A DNA stretch of 64,000 nt from Spirodela intermedia. Lineage: Eukaryota; Streptophyta; Magnoliopsida; Alismatales; Araceae. Below the pieces are notes generated by a model. It worked only from the letters and a program-made list of their open reading frames with translations, was not told the origin of the DNA and searched no databases. Below are positions 1 through 14,847 of this stretch, one piece after another; the stretch's first letter is position 1; each line of letters begins with the position of its first letter. The stretch covers positions 1,316,001 to 1,380,000 of the forward strand of contig LR746279.1 in NCBI GenBank assembly GCA_902729315.2, written 5' to 3'. The position numbers were made by a program, and so were the translations under genes.

Positions 1-464
1 CTTATCTGGGTTATTGAAAAGCCACCGATGTTAACAGGAAGACCTGAATTCTCACTCACTGCGTCAAAAAAAATTCAATTCTATTGCCTTATAATTTGGA
101 GCGACCTTTAAAAATGAAAATGGAAGAATAGTAAAACATGGAGCTACTAATCTTGGATGGTTTTGTTTTTGTATGAATTTCAATCAAGTCTTCCTCTCTA
201 ATCGAATCATCAGAAGCATTACCTAATCTCATTAACAGTGATCTTTCAAAATACAACATAGTTTAAGTCACCCCCAAGCCATGACGTAGGTGCATCTTAC
301 AAAAGCAGAAGTTTTAGTAAAATAAACAGGTGATTCGTCAAAATTAATCACAACTTTTTTACAGGTCACAACAACTAACTGAAAACGTTAATTAGATGAT
401 GATACGAAAATGCCAGATAATTGTACTGCATGGATGATAAGAAAGTCAAAAAAGATTTCACTCA

Positions 465-4406
<3,942 letters not shown>

Positions 4407-4485
4407 TTATCCCGAAGAAAACGAAAGACCAAAAATATTACACCTATACCACATTATATTTATTATTACTTATAAACGACATTTA

Positions 4486-4865
4486 AAATATATACTACTT
4501 TATACTCACTCCATGTTTAAATATACTTGAAAAATGTTAATCTTAAATAGTACAGGGACTATTCTGTAATAACATGCTGTAAGCCTTCTCCATATCTACT
4601 TCGCCGTCCGAGAGCGAGGAGAGTTTGTGATGTTGGACATCGAGCGAGAGAGAGAGAGAGGAATATTTCTTATACCAAATTAAGAATATATACTACTTTA
4701 TACTCTATTTAAGTTTAAAGATACTCATTTGTTGAAAAGAGCTCATCTCAAAATGTACAGGGACCATTCTGTAATAACACGGTGTAAGCCTCCCTCTCTA
4801 TCTACTCTTCAGAGAACGAGGAAAAGAGATGTTGGACATCGGGAGAGAGAGAGAGAGAGAGAGGG
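4486..4865. repeat. Tandem duplication (~195 bp x2) in the GluRS/THA8L divergent promoter
   Basis: Two diverged head-to-tail copies, about 4486-4662 and 4687-4863. Shared landmarks occur in the same order in both: a TATACTACTTTATACTC stretch, a TACAGGGAC-ATTCTGTAATAAC stretch, a GTAAGCC-TCTACT stretch, GATGTTGGACATCG, and a terminal GA run. The second GA run ends three bases before the THA8L start codon, so the duplication contributes the whole immediate upstream region and 5' leader of that gene. Confidence 0.85.
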
Positions 4866-6408
4866 ATGGCTTCTGCGCTGCTGCCATCGCCTTTCTTTCC
4901 GTTGTCCTCTCTCTGCATCAGCAGGCACAGCCCCGAATCTGTAGCCTTGTACTGCTTGTGTCACTCCTGGTTGCGGCGGGATTCCTCTGCGGAATGGAGG
5001 ACTATATCCATGAGGGACAGGAGCAAGAACCGTAAGCCACTTCAGAAGGGGAGAAACCTCAGCAGCGAGGCGATTCAGGCCATCCAGGCCCTGAAGAGGG
5101 CGAGGAGACACGGTGACGAGGGGCGACTCGTGGGTGGAGGGGCCCTGGACGTCGTCATCGAGTCGAAGATCCGCCGGCTGATCAAATTTGACTTGATGGC
5201 CGTGCTCGGGGAGCTCCAGCGGCAGAACGAAGCCTTTCTGGCTCTCCAGGTGGCGAAAATCTCCTTTCCAATTAGCTCCGCACTATACATGATTTGGTTT
5301 TCTTCATTTCTGCGAGGTGCGACGTTAGGATCTAGCTGAGTGATTTTCAACGATGCAAAAGATAGGGTTCGAATATATCTCAATAACGTGCGTCGAAGTT
5401 TATTTCATCTACGTCAGTCAATATTTCCTTGCATATTCCATATAATTTCTTGGAATTATCAGACAAAAATTCGTTGATCTGAGAATAGTGAAACTTTAGT
5501 AGGAAATGTAAGACCTCTGGATTCCATTGTTGATAGACGAAAGGTTTTGTCCGCTGATCGAAGAACAAAGGTACAAGGAAGAACACATGTTTAATCAGTA
5601 ATGGTCTGGAATAATCAGAACAAAATTTGCTCATCTGAAACTATTGTAGGAAATCATAGGAGCTCTAGATTCCATTTCTGTTAGACGAGAGGTGTTGTCT
5701 ACTGACCGAGGGACAAAGATACAAGGAAGAATACGCGCTTCAGTGTGCTCAGTCTTCTACCTTTCCTCTTTTCTAAAACTTTTAGGCAACCTCCATCAAT
5801 TTTGCGATACTTTTGGAAATCTGCAGCTTGATGAACCCCTTTCTTCCAGTGGAGGCCCTTTCAACTCCCACCTTGATGAACTAGTCTTCATCGATGAATT
5901 TTCGTTCCCTGGTGGTCTGTGAACCAGTATTTGATTCTCCATTGTTTTCAAAGTATAATTTTCGATGTTTAATGGTGAGGATGGATTGACAGGTCCTATA
6001 TTTATTTTGATCCAGGTTTTCGAAGAGATTCGCAAGGAGTACTGGTATAAACCTAAGCTGTCAGTATATGTGAATCTGATCAGTGTGCTTGCAAGAAATG
6101 GGTCTCTTGAGGAGGTTGAACGGGTCTGCTCTTATCTGATGATGGAAAGATGGGACCCTGACACTGAGGGATTCAACTCCTTGCTTAGGACCCTTCTGGA
6201 TTTTGGCCGCATCCACACCACGATGGACTGCTATCGTTTGATGAAGTTGTGGGAGAGCGACCCAGATGAGGCAACGTTTAAAATCTTGATATGTGGGCTT
6301 GAGTCAATGGGAGAGATGGACATTGCTGCCAGTTTAAAGCAGGAAGCGGAGAGGTACTTTGGAAGTTTGGACTTTCTTGAAGAAGATGAGGAGACAGTCC
6401 CAGCTTAA
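4866..6408 (+). CDS. THA8L: THA8-like plastid PPR protein (At3g46870 type)
   Basis: Short pentatricopeptide-repeat protein of the THA8 family, which binds RNA in chloroplasts; THA8 itself promotes splicing of group II introns. Two exons, 4866-5249 and 6016-6408, join in phase 0 to give 258 residues. After an N-terminal Ser/Pro-rich transit-like segment comes the family block LSSEAIQAIQALKRA, then IESKIRRLIKFDLMAVLGEL. The second exon opens with VFEEIRKEYWYKP, nearly as in Arabidopsis At3g46870, and contains about four PPR-like helical hairpins. The protein ends in an acidic tail (LEEDEETVPA). The start ATG directly follows a GA run in the leader. The intron contains its own tandem duplication. 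Exact RNA targets cannot be read from the sequence; assignment to THA8L rather than THA8 rests on the exon 2 similarity. Confidence 0.92.
5460..5745. repeat. Tandem duplication (~140 bp x2) in the THA8L intron
   Basis: Two diverged direct copies, about 5460-5600 and 5610-5745. Both contain, in order, a CAAAATTGCTCATCTGA-like stretch, TAGGAAAT, GGATTCCATT or AGATTCCATT, a GTTAGACGA-like stretch, a GACCGA-like stretch and ACAAAG-TACAAGGAAGAA. Identity is imperfect, so the event is not very recent. It lies wholly inside the intron and changes no codon. Confidence 0.8.
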
Positions 6409-7968
6409 CACTAGTAGAAAGGAAACGGAAAAAGATCCTTTTATGGAAGATAATCTATTCTCGGAATCGATTTTATCAACTACAAACAAGGCAATTCAAT
6501 CGCATCACAACATTGTATTTGGTGGTAGGTATTTCATCTTTAGGAGTCACTTCGCTCTTCGTGACTTTGTGAAGCAGTAAATTATGCTTTAAGTTAATTT
6601 TTTCTGTTGCAGTTGTAGCATATCAGTCTGTTCGGGTTATCAAATCCTATTGAAAGGGGTCAATCATTTGGTTAAAATTCATGGGGCGCGCATGCCCTTC
6701 ATTGTGAATGGACAGTATGATTATCTTCTTGAGTTAGTAAAATCATCTATACTGTCCACATCATATAGCTTTCCAAAATTATTCCGCACATGTGAGGATA
6801 TGTAAGAACAGTCTCACATCAACTGATCTATGTTAAACCAGTTTTCAAAGTGCATGGGCCTACAACACCAGTTGTTCTTTTCATTTAAATTCTGAGAGCA
6901 ATTTCTTGATCCATCAGCTTCCCTTCATTGACGGCATATACTCTGATACAGAGGAAAATATTACATGGTAATGTCACCCATCTGTAGTTGATTAGATACA
7001 TTGTCAGAGAGATTTTGAGCGGTGACCACTCACGAAATCTTTCTGACTACCACAACCACATAATTATTATGTTTAGATGCACTGCAGAGAACGCATGACC
7101 ATCATTTAACATTGTGCTCCTTCCACAGGGGATTGATCATCAAGGTTGGTCATGATCTTCTGGGGGAACATTATCAGAATCATGAAGAATGTGAAGTTTT
7201 GGAAGATAGGTTGAAACTATTTACCACAAAGAATGAAGGAAAAGGAAATTGGGTGAGGCTCTAAGCGATTCAGATGGTGTCATGTAAACATGTAGACCGC
7301 CTTCCCAGTGTTTAATATGAACAATGTTTCTCTTGGTGAAGTTTATTCCATCACTTGTCTATGGCGTGTCTTGAATGGATTGAACTGTATGAAGAAGATA
7401 ACAGGCTTCCAACCCGATTGAGACCCCCCATTTCTTGCCCAGTATCTGCCGAAATCACCAAAAGTAGCAAAGTATGCTGTTAATTGCCTTGGCAAAAGAT
7501 CATCATCATCAAGGGAGGAGAAAAGGATGCTGCCCACCATACCACCAGCTTCTTCTTGTGAATCCAAATTATTTCTCGTCTCTATTGGTTTACTGTACAG
7601 GGGAACAAGAAAGACTGCCCCTTTTGTTCTTCCATGTCCTCAGATTTCAGTTCCTTCTCAGCCACAGAGAAGAATTCAAGCTCTCAGCATTCATACTCTT
7701 GGAGCTTCAGCTCTTTCAATGGTGCTATTTCCAGTAAGAATCGCTATTATTGTCAAAAAATCAGAGACCATTAATGAATCCAAGCAGCTACAAAAGGATC
7801 TGCATACCCATGAACTGGTGCCAGCAGCTTCACTCTTCACTTTGCAGGGGCCAAGAAACCAAGATATGTCAATAATAGGGTTCATCAAGGATAACTCAGA
7901 TCTCCCCCTCTGGACCTTCAGAGTCCATGGCAGAGCTCTCCCATGGCCACCGACCAGCAAGCTTCATC
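6409..7968. other. Tail-to-tail intergenic region THA8L/REME1
   Basis: About 1.6 kb between two converging genes. It should hold both 3' UTRs. I see no convincing coding exon, RNA gene or repeat. Open frames around 7470-8040 are low-complexity or antisense to the PPR gene. Confidence 0.5.
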
Positions 7969-9861
7969 TCACCAGTAATCTCCACAAGAGCACTCTCCAT
8001 CAACGAAATGGTGGAACCTCACTGGATCTCTTATTATGATCCTCCGATTCTCGGCCTTGGACACGATCTTGGCAAAGTTATGGCAGTCGCCACAGATCCT
8101 GAGGTTCTTCATCACTCGAATGGGCTTCCCCTCTATGGAATTCATCAGCCCAAAGACGATCGCCAGCTTCTCACTATGATACCTCAGCACCTCTTCCTTC
8201 TGCTCTCTCTCAAGATCATGCAGCACGAAGATGGTATCAGGAAGGTACCCAGCATCAGCAATTCTGCAGATCAACCGGTCGAGCTCCTTGCCAATGGCTT
8301 CCGCCTGTGGGTGGGACTTGTCTCCTGCAACAAATAAGTGAGCCTCCTTCCCCACTTCGATCCAGCTGCAACCAGGTTCCTTCTTCACCCTCCTGTCTCT
8401 CATGGCTCTCCTCACTTCCTCTGCATCTCCCCACTGGTTGCAGCCTGCGTACACATTGGACAAGAGGATGTAAGCTCCTTCATCGTCTGGGTCCAGCAGA
8501 AGAATCTGCTTGGCCACCTGTGTCGCCATGCCCACGTCCCTGTGAACCCTGCAAGCTCCAAGGAGGGATTTCCAGATGATGGTGTCCGGTTCACAGTCCA
8601 TCTTCATGATAAACCTCAGGGCTTCCTCAAGCTTTCCGGCCCTCCCAAGGAGATCCACCATGCAGCCATGGTGCTCCCTCTCGGGCTTGATCCCGAAGAG
8701 CTGCTCCATCGACCAGAAGAGTTTCTGGCCCTCCTCCACCAACCCGGCATGGCTGCAGGCAAAGAGAACCCCCACCAGAGTTATATGGTTTGGCGGCGGC
8801 CCTGCCTTCTTCATCGCCTCAAAAAGCTCCAGCGCCGCCATGCTGCGCCCATTCTGTGCCAGCCCGGCGATCATCGTGCTCCAGGAGATCACATCCCGGC
8901 GGCACATCCGCCAGAAGGCGGCAGCCGCCTCCGCCAATTCACCGCACTTGCAGTACATGTCCAGCAGTGCGTTGTGGAGGATCAGATCGGCATCAGATTT
9001 CACCGCCTGCGCATGCACCTGCCGCCCCATCTCCAGCATCGCCGTGCCGGCGCAGGCCCTGAGGAGGCTGGTGAGGGCTGCCTCGCTTGAGCGGAACCCG
9101 GCTCTCCTCATCTCCACAAACACCGCCACCGACTCAGAGGTGCCGCCGGCCTGCGCAAAGGCGCCGATCAAGGAATTCCACACAACCAGATCTTGCGTAC
9201 TCATCTCATCAAAGACGGAGCGCCCGCTTGGAAGATCGCCGCACTTGGCATAGCTGTCGATGAGGGAGCTCCTGACGAAGACGTCCGATTCCAAGCCGGC
9301 CTTCACCACCGGGCAGTGGATCCCCCGCAACGTCTGCAAATCGCTGCAGGAGCGGAGGACGGAGGAGTAAGTGTACATGTTGGGCCTCACGCCGTCTCTG
9401 ATCATCTGAACCAGGAGATTCAGTGCTTCTTCTTCCCCGCAGGTCGAGATCATGGTGGTCCAGGAGACGACATTTCTCTCCGGCATTTGGTCAAACAGCT
9501 TCCGGGCCTCTTCTGCAAGCCCAAGCTTCGCGTACATGTTGAGGAGGACGTTGCAGAGGAACATGCTGAGCAGGGAGCCGCCGCCGCCGGCGAGGTGGCG
9601 GTGGACGCGCCGCCCGTCCTCCGCCGCGTTGTTCTTGAGGCAGCACTTGATCAGCTCTGAGTAGGCGACGGGGTCCCCGCGGAGGCCGCGTCGGTGGAGG
9701 GATTCCATGGCGGCCATGGCCGCCGGGAGCTCGTGCCGGCGGCAGAGCTCGGCGAACTCCGCCGTCGCCGCCGACGGCGGCGGTGGGGAAGACGTCAGGC
9801 GGCGAAGCAACAGCCGTGGGAATAGTCTTCTCCTGCTGCTGAAGCCCACGGGGGGCTTCAT
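7969..9861 (-). CDS. REME1: PPR-DYW RNA editing factor, REME1-like (At2g03880 type)
   Basis: Intronless PLS-class pentatricopeptide protein of 630 residues, the length I recall for Arabidopsis REME1, a mitochondrial C-to-U editing factor. The N terminus (MKPPVGFSSRRRLFPRLL) is Arg-rich and fits mitochondrial import. A tract of PPR motifs follows (SELIKCCLKN, LFDQMPERNVVSWTTMIS, YSSVLRSC, DVFVRSSLIDSYAKCG, LHNALLDMYCKCG, DVISWSTMIAGLAQNG). Then come the E region with the PG-box KEPGCSWIEV and a C-terminal DYW deaminase domain. The DYW domain keeps the zinc-binding deaminase residues HSE and CGDC and ends HHFVDGECSCGDYW. The gene is strongly GC-rich in its 5' half, unlike its AT-rich surroundings. 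Orthology is inferred from length and residue-level resemblance; the edited sites are not visible here. Confidence 0.88.
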   Translation of the reverse strand: MKPPVGFSSRRRLFPRLLLRRLTSSPPPPSAATAEFAELCRRHELPAAMAAMESLHRRGLRGDPVAYSELIKCCLKNNAAEDGRRVHRHLAGGGGSLLSMFLCNVLLNMYAKLGLAEEARKLFDQMPERNVVSWTTMISTCGEEEALNLLVQMIRDGVRPNMYTYSSVLRSCSDLQTLRGIHCPVVKAGLESDVFVRSSLIDSYAKCGDLPSGRSVFDEMSTQDLVVWNSLIGAFAQAGGTSESVAVFVEMRRAGFRSSEAALTSLLRACAGTAMLEMGRQVHAQAVKSDADLILHNALLDMYCKCGELAEAAAAFWRMCRRDVISWSTMIAGLAQNGRSMAALELFEAMKKAGPPPNHITLVGVLFACSHAGLVEEGQKLFWSMEQLFGIKPEREHHGCMVDLLGRAGKLEEALRFIMKMDCEPDTIIWKSLLGACRVHRDVGMATQVAKQILLLDPDDEGAYILLSNVYAGCNQWGDAEEVRRAMRDRRVKKEPGCSWIEVGKEAHLFVAGDKSHPQAEAIGKELDRLICRIADAGYLPDTIFVLHDLEREQKEEVLRYHSEKLAIVFGLMNSIEGKPIRVMKNLRICGDCHNFAKIVSKAENRRIIIRDPVRFHHFVDGECSCGDYW

Positions 9862-9887
9862 AGCTACGAAATATCAAGCCAGGTGAG

Positions 9888-11015
9888 TCGTTCCCCTTCG
9901 TGAGAGGTTTGTCTACACTTTTTATACATTTACACTAAAAAATAAAACATATAACGACTATTACCCTTCTCTTCTCATTATTGTATCCAGGGTCCGATTG
10001 TAGGTTGCGGAGAGCTTTTGGGGGTATATGTGTAATATAGATGATATCTTAAGATAAAAAAGTATTAACAGTATTTACGAAACGTTTGCGTTTACTCTTT
10101 TGTTCCCAAGGTCGGGTGGGTTTTTTCATAAATTAACGGGAAAAAGCAATTTATATCGACTACTTTCTACCCTTCTCTCCCATTGTCTTATCCAGGGTTC
10201 GATTGTAGGGCCCAGAGAGTTTTGGGGGTAATTTGATAATATAAACTTGTTGACATCTTTAGATAAATTTAAAAAATATTAAGATTATTAACATAGAAAA
10301 TTTTGAAGGGTATACTGAGAATATAAATTGTTGCCATCTTAGCATAAATTTAAAAATCATCAAGATTATGAACGAAATGTTCATTTTACCTTTTTGTCCC
10401 CAGCTTCATTTATGAAAAGTCCTTGGAATTTTATAAATAAACCCCCCTTCCTTAAACGAGCAGTCCTGTCCGGACCCCGGAGGAAAGTATTCAAGGGTAT
10501 ATGGAATAATATAAACTTGTTGACATCTTACGATAAGTTTTAAAAAGTAAGGGTATAACGAAAAAATATTTTTCTTAGTTTTGGCCTTCATTCGTGGAAA
10601 GTTTGTATGGATTTTCATAAATTCACATTAAAATATTTTTTATTGATTATTATCCTTCCTGTCCCATGATCTTGTTAATACCCCCCCCACAGTTACCAAA
10701 TGAAGGAGCAGCGTCCCCATCCAGGGCTCGATTATGGGGCCTGGAGAGAGTTTTGAGGGTATATTGACAATACAAACTTATCGACTCAAATAAATTAAAA
10801 ATTGTTAAAAGCATGCAACAAAGTTTGCATTTTCTTTTTGTCCCTACTTTCATTAGTGAAAAGCTTGTCTAGACTTTCATAATGTATATCAAAAATAATT
10901 TTATATTAAATTAGGAGGTATAATTGTAATAATAAATGGTTTAATGTCTTCAGATAAAATTTGAAAAGTATGAGTATTAACAAAAAAAATGCTTTTACCT
11001 TTTTGTCCCCTACAT
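9888..11015. repeat. Degenerate tandem array (five ~160-295 bp units) between REME1 and the next gene
   Basis: Five diverged direct units run roughly 9888-10110, 10110-10405, 10405-10590, 10590-10855 and 10855-11015. The same landmarks recur: TTCAT..GTGAAAAGTTTGT then a TTTCATAA stretch; CTTATCCAGGG-TCGATTGTAGG; GAGAGTTTTGGGGGTAT; TAATATAAACTTGTTGACATCTT; GATAAATTTAAAA; and TTTACCTTTTTGTCCC. Unit lengths vary because parts are missing in some copies. The array fills almost the whole divergent promoter region between two genes. Confidence 0.8.
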
Positions 11016-11332
11016 TCCTCCTCAGGAGCGGATTCGTTTCCCTTACCTTCACTCCTCCCCTCTCTCCTCGGAAGCTACTTGCTCGGCCCCACCACTTTCC
11101 TTCTCCTTCTGAAACCCTAACGGAGGGCCATGGCGGCTCTGAGAAGGGCCTCAGAGATCCATGGCGGAGTCTCAGGCCGGTGAGGAGCTGCCACCGTAGG
11201 CTTGGGCGGGCGGCTGGACGGAAGTGGCCAGAGAGATAATAAAGAGAGGTCAGAATGTCTGGCAGATTCCAGTGAGAAGGGATTGCAGTAGATAGGCTGC
11301 GGGAGGTCAGGCCGCGTGGATTTCCGGTGGCC

Positions 11333-13185
11333 ATGTCGCTCCGCATCAAGGCCGTGGTGGATAAGTTCGTGAAGGAGCTGAAGGAGGCCCTGGACGCGGA
11401 TATTCAGGACAGGATCATGAAAGAGAGGGAGATGCAGAGCTACATAGAGGAGCGGGAAAGAGAGGTCGCTGAGAGGGAGGCCGCCTGGAAGGCGGAGCTC
11501 TCCCGCCGCGAGGTAAACTGTTGGCTGTTTTTTTTTTAGATTTCTGGGGAACAAAATGCCCGTAACGCGTGAATTTCTTGGGATTTCTGTCGTGCTTAAT
11601 TTTTTTTCCCTATAAATGGACATATAATCTATTGAGAAACAATTGATCGGTGGCTCGAAGAAGAAAGCAACGAGGAGGTGGTACACAAAGTCTTCTCTGC
11701 AAGTATCAAGTAATGTCGGAGCTGATTTGAGACTGCTCGGGGCGTTTCTGTGTTCCATTGCTTGATGTAGGTAACCACGAGGGGGGACGCTTCCTATTAG
11801 CATCCTAGAGAGGAGGAACAACTAGACAATCAGACAGTTCCAGGGATCTTCCCCTTAGTAAATTTTTCATAATGCATCTGTAGCACTGTCCACTTTATGA
11901 AAACAAAAACAGAGAGAGAAAAATAAATCAGTGATCGGCGACCAGCAATCGTCTTTTCAGGGAGCATTGGTTTCCTTTGAATGGAAATTTCTAAGCTCTG
12001 ATTATTATTATTTTTCACTAAGGATCTTGGCACAATCCTGCTCATGTGAAGTTACAGAAATTCGTGCATCTGCAGGCAGGTCCTCGATGCAGAATCATTT
12101 GATTATGGGCATTTTCATGATCTAAGGATCTTGGTACAATTCTGCTCCTGGGATGTTACAGAAATCCGTGCATCCGCAGGCAGGTCCTCGATGCAGAATC
12201 ATCTGGTTATGGGCATTTTCATGAACACAGATATGCACAGCGCTCAGTATCAGATTTGAAGAGCTGCCCTTTTAGATCTGACGATCAAAAGCATCTAGAA
12301 CAAGCAACTTACCTTGTACCTTATGTGTTTTGAATGCTTACCATCTTATTTTCTTCAATGGATATTTTTGAGTCCATCTGACTGGTGAATTGCATGAAAC
12401 AATTGGGAGAGAGAGGCCACTGCTACTGTGCACATCTTTGATCAGAAGTTTGTCCTCGTTTTTCTCTGGTGATAATGAGAAACCAGATCAACCACTATGA
12501 GAAAAATCTCGAGAAATGCATCTTGTTGTTCTTGCTGAGAAAAAAGCAAATAGATCGTACTGGTAATCTTTTCATCAGACCGTGATTGGAGGATGATATT
12601 CGTATTGGAGACTGATTACTTTGGTTTTGCAAAATCGGAGAGATTTGTGATGACGATATGAAAATAGATGAATATATTGCAAAGTTTTTGTTCAGAAATT
12701 GAGCCATTTCTGTGTTCTTAATGTTTGATTTACCTGAGTTTTCGCATACTTTATAATTCTGATTAACCATCTCTTCTTTTTATCAGCATTTTTCTCTAAT
12801 GTTTCTCGTATTAAATTAATTCTTCACTTCCCCCAATGGATTTGATGATTTCTTGAATGATTATGTGAATTTATCTTTTGAATGATTTTTACCTTTTTAT
12901 AGAAAATTCAGCCTCTTCAGAGAAATTTTTGTGAGGTTGTGGACGAGCGATCTTAATCTCTCTGTTCCTCGCCCATGAAACTTGCTAAATCAGGAGAAAT
13001 AAAATCTGCAGGCCGAGATCACCCGACAAGAAGCCCGGCTGAAGATCGAGAAGGAGAACCTCGAGAAGGAGAAGAGTGTTCTCATGGGCACAGCATCGAA
13101 CCAGGATAACCAGGACGGCGCCCTCGAGATCACCGTCAGCGGTGAGAAGTACCGCTGCCTGAGATTCGCCAAGGCAAAGAAGTGA
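11333..13185 (+). CDS. Small conserved coiled-coil protein, function unknown
   Basis: Two exons, 11333-11512 and 13012-13185, join in phase 0 to give 117 residues. I recognise the sequence as one conserved across land plants but know no function for it. Starting at the ATG at 11333, a helix with FVKELKEALDADIQDRIMK leads into a highly charged coiled coil (EEREREVAEREAAWKAEL, then ARLKIEKENLEKEKSVL). The C-terminal part (ASNQDNQDGALEITVSGEKY, then RCLRFAKAKK) is not coiled coil and ends basic. No signal peptide or membrane segment is present. The intron of about 1.5 kb contains a 103-bp tandem duplication. A GTG codon two codons upstream is in frame but is not a likely plant start. It could be an adaptor or structural protein; that is a guess. 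Confidence 0.85.
12021..12226. repeat. Tandem duplication (103 bp x2) in the coiled-coil gene intron
   Basis: Two direct copies, 12021-12123 and 12124-12226, each starting AAGGATCTTGG and containing GCAGGCAGGTCCTCGATGCA and TATGGGCATTTTCATGA. They differ at only a few positions, so this looks like one of the younger duplications in the window. Confidence 0.93.
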
Positions 13186-13329
13186 ATCTAGAGAGAGAGA
13201 GAGAGTCTGTGAAGATCCAATGGGTTTGGGCTGGTGTTCAAGATTCTTTACTCCTTGATTCATGATACCATAGACTTTTGGTGATTATCATCAATGATGT
13301 ATAGTCTTCTCCAAATGTTCGATGTCAAT

Positions 13330-13491
13330 GTCATGGCACTAACTTTATTAGGGAATTTTAATGATTTAATGATTCTTCTTAAACCTCTCTCTCTCTCTTT
13401 CTATCCATTGTGTGGGAAATATTCAAAATGTTTAATATTAATCCGGGATTAACTTTTAAAAAAATAATGTAGAATTTTCTGGATTGTCCTT

Positions 13492-13545
<54 letters not shown>

Positions 13546-13650
13546 CATTCTGTAGGAAAATTTTGAAAATGTTTAATATTTATACGGCATTAGCTTTATC
13601 AAAATAATGTACGATTTCGTGGGTTGTCTTATGTTTCCCCTCTCTCTCTC
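13330..13650. repeat. 2.5-unit AT-rich/CT-tract tandem repeat downstream of the coiled-coil gene
   Basis: Each unit pairs a CT run with the landmarks TTGTGTGGGAAA or TCTGTAGGAAAA, AAAATGTTTAATATT, TTAGC/ACTTT, AAAATAATGTA and GGATTGTC. Units lie near 13385-13510 and 13511-13640, with a partial earlier copy from about 13330. The CT run at 13495-13542 is the longest and is the variable part. Confidence 0.75.
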
Positions 13651-14847
13651 TAGAGCTGAAGCCCGGACCTAGCTGCCATATCATCACCAACAAGGTCCAT
13701 CCATCCGACGGCCAGGATCGATCGACAGATATGCTTCTTCCGGGTGCTCGGCTCTGTGGACGGGCACAGTTTGCGCCGCGGCGAACGACGCCACAACGAT
13801 CCTGGCTCGAGGTTGGTCATGGGTGGACCCCACTCCAGGGTAGATTACGAGCTACGTGGCTATGCGGGCCCCACATTCCTCAAAAGAGCGAATCACGGGA
13901 CTAACACACGGGATCTTTTGAGTTTGATTCCTATAATAGATTAAAAAACCAAATAAACCTTGAAAGATTGATAATATATTATCACTTTCTTATCCAAACA
14001 TTTTAACGGTAGTTTTATTGATATTTTTAAATATATGAAAATTTTGCGGTTGTTCGACTCCTGAGGGTGTTTCATGTAAAAAGCTGAGCCTCTTCTTCTC
14101 CACGGAGAAGACGGAGAAGGAAGTGTGAACCTCGCGTCCTGACCACCCCGTGACAGGGAAGGAAGGCAATGGCTTCCGCAGCTCCACCGTTCCTCGTCGG
14201 ACCGACGCCTGGCGATATCAAAATCTGGAGCGGCGGAGGTGGCCGTCGACGGAGGCGCCGCCATTTTCTTCTGAGGATATCGTCGATCGATTTGCAGAAA
14301 CCAGACTGTCCGGGACAGCTTGATTGGAAACGAAGCGAGTGCATAAATTTTGAAAAATCCGGGATTAGGCGAAGAATCGGAGCAGTTTCCTCCGGCCTGA
14401 GGTGCCGCAGGTTTCGGCCGGTGCTGTTCTTTCTCCGTTCCTGAGGCAATTAAGGGTGGAATGGGGTAATCCGTGGCGACTGATGAGGGGGGACATCTCT
14501 CTCCTCCGTTGATCTTTATCAAGTAGTGGTTCTTTCTAATTTAGCGTCGAGCTTGTTCTGTAAATTTCCCTACCACTCGTTACCTTTGTCTCAGCGGAGA
14601 AATGGCGGAGATCAGGTGAACGGGATTCGAGCTTTTCGTGCTCGTCAGTCGTTTTCTCAGACTAAAAGTTAAGCTCGCCTCTCGCCTCCTCATAAGGCGT
14701 TTTCTAGATGGTCCTTCCCTCGTCGTCTGAATCTATCCGTAGCAGTATCCAAGGGAAGCGATCTCGTGAGGTTGAGTGGGACACTGGGCTCTTTCTGCTC
14801 TTAAATTCATCACATTTCCTGTCTGAGATTTCTCGGCAATAGCGAGA
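13651..14847. other. Upstream region of the PIRL gene
   Basis: Holds the 3' flank of the coiled-coil gene and the promoter and leader of the PIRL gene. Open frames at 13941-14522 on both strands are short, overlap each other and resemble no family I know, so I do not call genes. Nothing else is recognisable. Confidence 0.5.

Noticed and set aside
100-290. Reverse-strand open stretch of about 60 codons in the GluRS intron (RLGNASDDSIREEDLIEI)
   Set aside because: No match to GluRS and no suitable splice sites; taken as chance.
5360-5385. GGTTCGAAT resembling a tRNA T-loop
   Set aside because: Flanking bases do not form a T-stem and no D or anticodon arm is found nearby.
8338-9660. Long + strand open frames over 8338-9253 and 9193-9660
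   Set aside because: Shadows of the GC-rich REME1 coding sequence on the reverse strand.
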